NCBI GenBank assembly: GCA_028717865.1
Contig: JAQUMZ010000004.1
Location: 1-22,280 of the forward strand
Source: Elusimicrobiota bacterium
Lineage (GTDB): Bacteria; Elusimicrobiota; Elusimicrobia; UBA1565; UBA9628
Length of the DNA stretch: 22,280 bases
Direction of reading: 5' to 3'
A program made the position numbers and the translations under genes. The notes below the pieces were generated by a model that made no database searches, was not told the DNA's origin, and saw nothing but the letters and a program-made list of their open reading frames with translations. Positions 19,850 through 22,280 of the stretch are shown here, piece after piece. Position 1 is the stretch's first letter. Each line of letters opens with the position of its first letter.

Positions 19850-22280
19850 GGCAGCCCCGAACGCAGCTTCTGCAGCAGATACGGCTGGTGCACGGCGTCG
19901 GCCTTGTAGCTTCCGGTCAGCGCGTACATGATGACGTTGATGGCTAGCTTGCGCGCCTCGTGGCACTGCGCCTCCCCGCCGGGCAGGCAGGGCAGCAGGG
20001 GGCGGCCCAGGGCGTCCTTGACCCAGGGCCCCAGCAGATCGTTGCGGGAATATATCAGGGGAGTGCGGCCGCCCCAGGAGACGCCCTCGAGGGTCCCGCG
20101 CACCAGCACCCGTCCGGCGGGCGCGCGCAGCAGGAAAAAGGTCCGGTAGACCACGTGGTCCGCGTCGAGCGGTTCGAGCGCCGCGTCGGGCAGCAGCTGC
20201 GCCGCCGCGCAGCGCACCCAGCGGTCGAAGGGGCTGACCGCGCCGCCCGAGACGTCCTCGATCCAGATCGTGCCGCCCGCGGCCAGATAGGCCCCCAGGC
20301 GCCGGGCGGTTTCGGCGTCGAGCGGCGGGGGGGCCTGGCGCCCGGCCAGGATGACCAGAGGCGAGCGCAGCAGCGCCGGGTCGTCGGCGGCGATGGCCCG
20401 CCGCCGCGGCTCGACCAGGACGCTGGTCGCCGCGGCCAGATAGGAAACCGCCTCGGCCGGGGCCGTAGGATAAGGATCCCAATCCGGCCCGAGCTTGAGC
20501 TGGGTCCAGACGAAGCGGTCGCCCTCCTGCGCGGCCGCGGGGCCGGCCAGCAGCAGGCCCAGCAGCAGCGTCGCCGCCGCGCGCGGCGCCGCCAGGACCA
20601 TCTCGACGAGGAGCAAGGCCGCCGCCGCGAGCAGCGCGGCGCCGCGCGCGTCGCGCCCGCTGACGCGCAGCCAGAACTCCTCGCGCAGGCTCTCGGGACG
20701 CAGGCGCGGCCAGGCCGCGGCCGGAGCCGGGTCGCTCTCGCCGGTCGAGCGGTCCAGGTTGACCGCGTACACGCGCCCGGCCGCGCCGTCATCCATGACG
20801 TAGAGCCCGGGCCGGTCGGCCAGGTCGTAGCGCGCCCGGCGATCCTTGACCCACAGCCGGGTAAGCCTGCCGTCGGGCGCGCGCACGCTGACCATGGCCG
20901 GGGCCGCCTCCCGGGCGCTCCAAACGCGCGTCAGGGGCTCTCCTACGACGGCGGAGAAGGACTCGGCCCGCTCGGGCGGGGGCAGGCTCAGCGCCGCGGC
21001 GGCCGAGACCAGGGCCGCGTAGACCGGCTTGACCGGAAGGTTCCCGGAAACAGCGTCCAGCGGCGCCCCGAATACGACGACGCGGCCCTCGCCGTGCGCG
21101 GCCCCGACCAGCAGCGGCTCCCCGGAGCCGTCCCTCAGCCAGGTCTCGGCGCCGGGCCGGGGCGACAGTCTCAGGCAGCGCCGCAGCGCCGCCTGGTCGA
21201 GCTCGAAGCCGCTCCAGCCCGCGAAGGGCCCGCTCGCCGCGGCCACGCGCAGCCCCCGCGCCGCCGCCCCGCCCGCGTCGTCCACCTCCGCCGGCAGCCA
21301 GTCCGCGAGCGCGGCCAGGGCCGCGCCGGACTGCCTGCCGGGCAAAATCCACAGCCCGCCGCCTGCGCGCACGAAGCTCTCCAGGGCGGCCGCCGAAACG
21401 GCCGGGACCGTCCTGAAATCGGCGAGCACCGCGGCGTCGAAGCCGGACAGGCCCAACTCGCCCGAGCGCAGGCGCTCCAGGCTCGCGAACTCGGCGTCCC
21501 ACTCCAAAAGCCGGCCCTTGGCGCCCCCGAAGAGCTCCTTCAGGAAATAACCCGCCTCGGGGGCCTTCAAGAAGGCCGGATTGCCGTAGAGCACGACCAG
21601 GCGCCGGCGCCGCGGATGCGCGAACGAGAAGAACCAGGAGTCGTCGGCGGCCAGGGCGTCGGGCCGCAGTTCCACGCGCCCCGACCACTCCGGACGGGAC
21701 CCCTCGGCGGCGGCGGGCAAGGCGAGTTCTATCGGAGGCGCTTCCCCGGCCCGCAAGGCGACGGCCGTCGCGGCCAGGTGCGACCCGCCCCGCCAGAGAT
21801 CCAGGGACGACTCCCTGCCGGCCGCGGCCCACAGGCGCACGCGCAGACAGGGCCGCTCCGGAGAGCTGCCGCGGGCGGCCGACGCCGAAAGCGCCGCGGC
21901 GTTGAAGGGCGCCGCGGGCCAGTCCAAGGCCAGCACCGGAATATCGGCGGCCGCCCCGGGGCGCAGCCCGTGCGCCGCCCCGTCGCTGAGCAGCAGCACG
22001 GCGCGCTTGCGCCCGGGGGAGCTGCGCGCGAGAAGTTCGCGCGCGGGGCGCAGCGCCGCCGCGAAATCCGTGGTCCGCCGGCCCGGTTCGCCGCGCTCCA
22101 GCAATTGCCGGCACGCCCCGGCGTCGGTCCAGGCCAGCCGGCCGTCGGGGGTCTCCAGCCGGTCGGAGAAGGCCGCGCAGGCGACCCGGTCCGACGGCCG
22201 CAGGCTGCGCAGAAGCTCCGCGCCGGCCGCGCGCGCCGCGGCCGAACGCGTGCGCCCCTGCTCCACCGCGCCCATGGAGT
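19846..22280 (-). CDS. BatA-like VWA membrane protein fused to DUF4159, 5' end beyond the window
   Basis: At least 810 residues; the reading frame runs off the right edge. The first visible codons read Ser-Met-Gly-Ala, fitting the end of a DxSxSM metal-site motif, so the Met at 22275 is internal, not a start. The rest of a VWA domain follows (LLRSLRPSDRVACAAFSD; KRAVLLLSDGAAHG). Next comes an amidotransferase-like middle part (LVVLYGNPAFLKAPEAGYFLKELF; AVLADFRTVPAVSAAALESFVRAGGGLWILPG, read in two pieces). Two hydrophobic segments (near 20650-20550) lead to a DUF4159 domain with QLKLGPDWDPYP, SPLVILAG and a GGTIWIEDVSGG loop. DUF4159 is often a separate secreted protein; here both are in one frame. 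These families accompany MoxR ATPases and DUF58 proteins, whose genes would lie to the right. Exact function is unknown. Confidence 0.82.
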   Translation of the reverse strand, partial: SMGAVEQGRTRSAAARAAGAELLRSLRPSDRVACAAFSDRLETPDGRLAWTDAGACRQLLERGEPGRRTTDFAAALRPARELLARSSPGRKRAVLLLSDGAAHGLRPGAAADIPVLALDWPAAPFNAAALSASAARGSSPERPCLRVRLWAAAGRESSLDLWRGGSHLAATAVALRAGEAPPIELALPAAAEGSRPEWSGRVELRPDALAADDSWFFSFAHPRRRRLVVLYGNPAFLKAPEAGYFLKELFGGAKGRLLEWDAEFASLERLRSGELGLSGFDAAVLADFRTVPAVSAAALESFVRAGGGLWILPGRQSGAALAALADWLPAEVDDAGGAAARGLRVAAASGPFAGWSGFELDQAALRRCLRLSPRPGAETWLRDGSGEPLLVGAAHGEGRVVVFGAPLDAVSGNLPVKPVYAALVSAAAALSLPPPERAESFSAVVGEPLTRVWSAREAAPAMVSVRAPDGRLTRLWVKDRRARYDLADRPGLYVMDDGAAGRVYAVNLDRSTGESDPAPAAAWPRLRPESLREEFWLRVSGRDARGAALLAAAALLLVEMVLAAPRAAATLLLGLLLAGPAAAQEGDRFVWTQLKLGPDWDPYPTAPAEAVSYLAAATSVLVEPRRRAIAADDPALLRSPLVILAGRQAPPPLDAETARRLGAYLAAGGTIWIEDVSGGAVSPFDRWVRCAAAQLLPDAALEPLDADHVVYRTFFLLRAPAGRVLVRGTLEGVSWGGRTPLIYSRNDLLGPWVKDALGRPLLPCLPGGEAQCHEARKLAINVIMYALTGSYKADAVHQPYLLQKLRSGLP

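Noticed and set aside
19850..20482. Extended start for the second VWA protein at 20482
   Set aside because: The extra 211 residues are Arg/Gly/Ala-rich shadow sequence over the DUF4159 coding region, while GTG at 19849 overlaps the upstream stop and begins a proper membrane helix.

Overview
The window is GC-rich, densely coded bacterial chromosome. Outer-membrane lipoprotein traffic (LolA), a POTRA-domain exported protein, RodZ and PgsA/PgpA indicate a diderm (Gram-negative-type) cell. Gene content and composition would fit a lineage such as Elusimicrobiota, but that placement is an inference from general gene style and not from a marker alignment. I see 18 protein-coding genes, one of them cut by the right edge. 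I see no tRNA, rRNA, CRISPR array or insertion sequence.

Layout. (1) 1-3657, plus strand: a small DUF3467 protein, a CinA-type protein, and a soluble hybrid histidine kinase joined to cinA by an ATGA overlap. (2) 3658-3798: a possible terminator, an AT-rich upstream tract and a near-consensus sigma-70-type promoter whose predicted start site is the A of the rpsO start codon. (3) 3799-12813, plus strand: nine genes in one tight run, rpsO, pnp, accB, ftsK, lolA, rodZ, pgsA, pgpA and a POTRA-domain exported protein. Gaps are 1 to 18 bases, or the genes overlap, so this looks like one long operon joining RNA decay, fatty-acid synthesis, chromosome segregation and envelope building. (4) 12810-13520, minus strand: a Phd/VapC toxin-antitoxin cassette with its own consensus promoter; its toxin stop codon overlaps the stop of the operon's last gene. 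(5) 13559-15790, minus: a DUF2723 (TMEM260/GT117-like) membrane glycosyltransferase with C-terminal TPR repeats. (6) 15791-16143: a 353-base gene-free stretch packed with near-perfect stem-loops and two copies of a degenerate repeat unit. (7) 16144-17496, minus: an unrecognised Ala-rich membrane protein. (8) 17600-22280, minus: two overlapping genes of the BatA/VWA/DUF4159 type, large membrane proteins of the kind usually found next to a MoxR ATPase and a DUF58 protein; those would lie beyond the right edge.

How the parts work together. The central operon reads as a growth module: ribosome protein and RNase, membrane-lipid precursors (AccB, PgsA, PgpA), septal DNA transport (FtsK), cell shape (RodZ) and outer-membrane building (LolA, POTRA protein). 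Several first genes have -10-like boxes so close to the start codon that leaderless or near-leaderless mRNAs are likely. Within the operon several starts lack a Shine-Dalgarno sequence and depend on stop/start overlaps.

Most of the window is ordinary housekeeping content. The parts least explained by known families are the stem-loop array, the POTRA protein with its short C-terminal region, the Ala-rich membrane protein with paired upstream repeats, and the VWA pair with a degenerate metal site and a DUF4159 fusion. I found no convincing wholly new multi-gene system.
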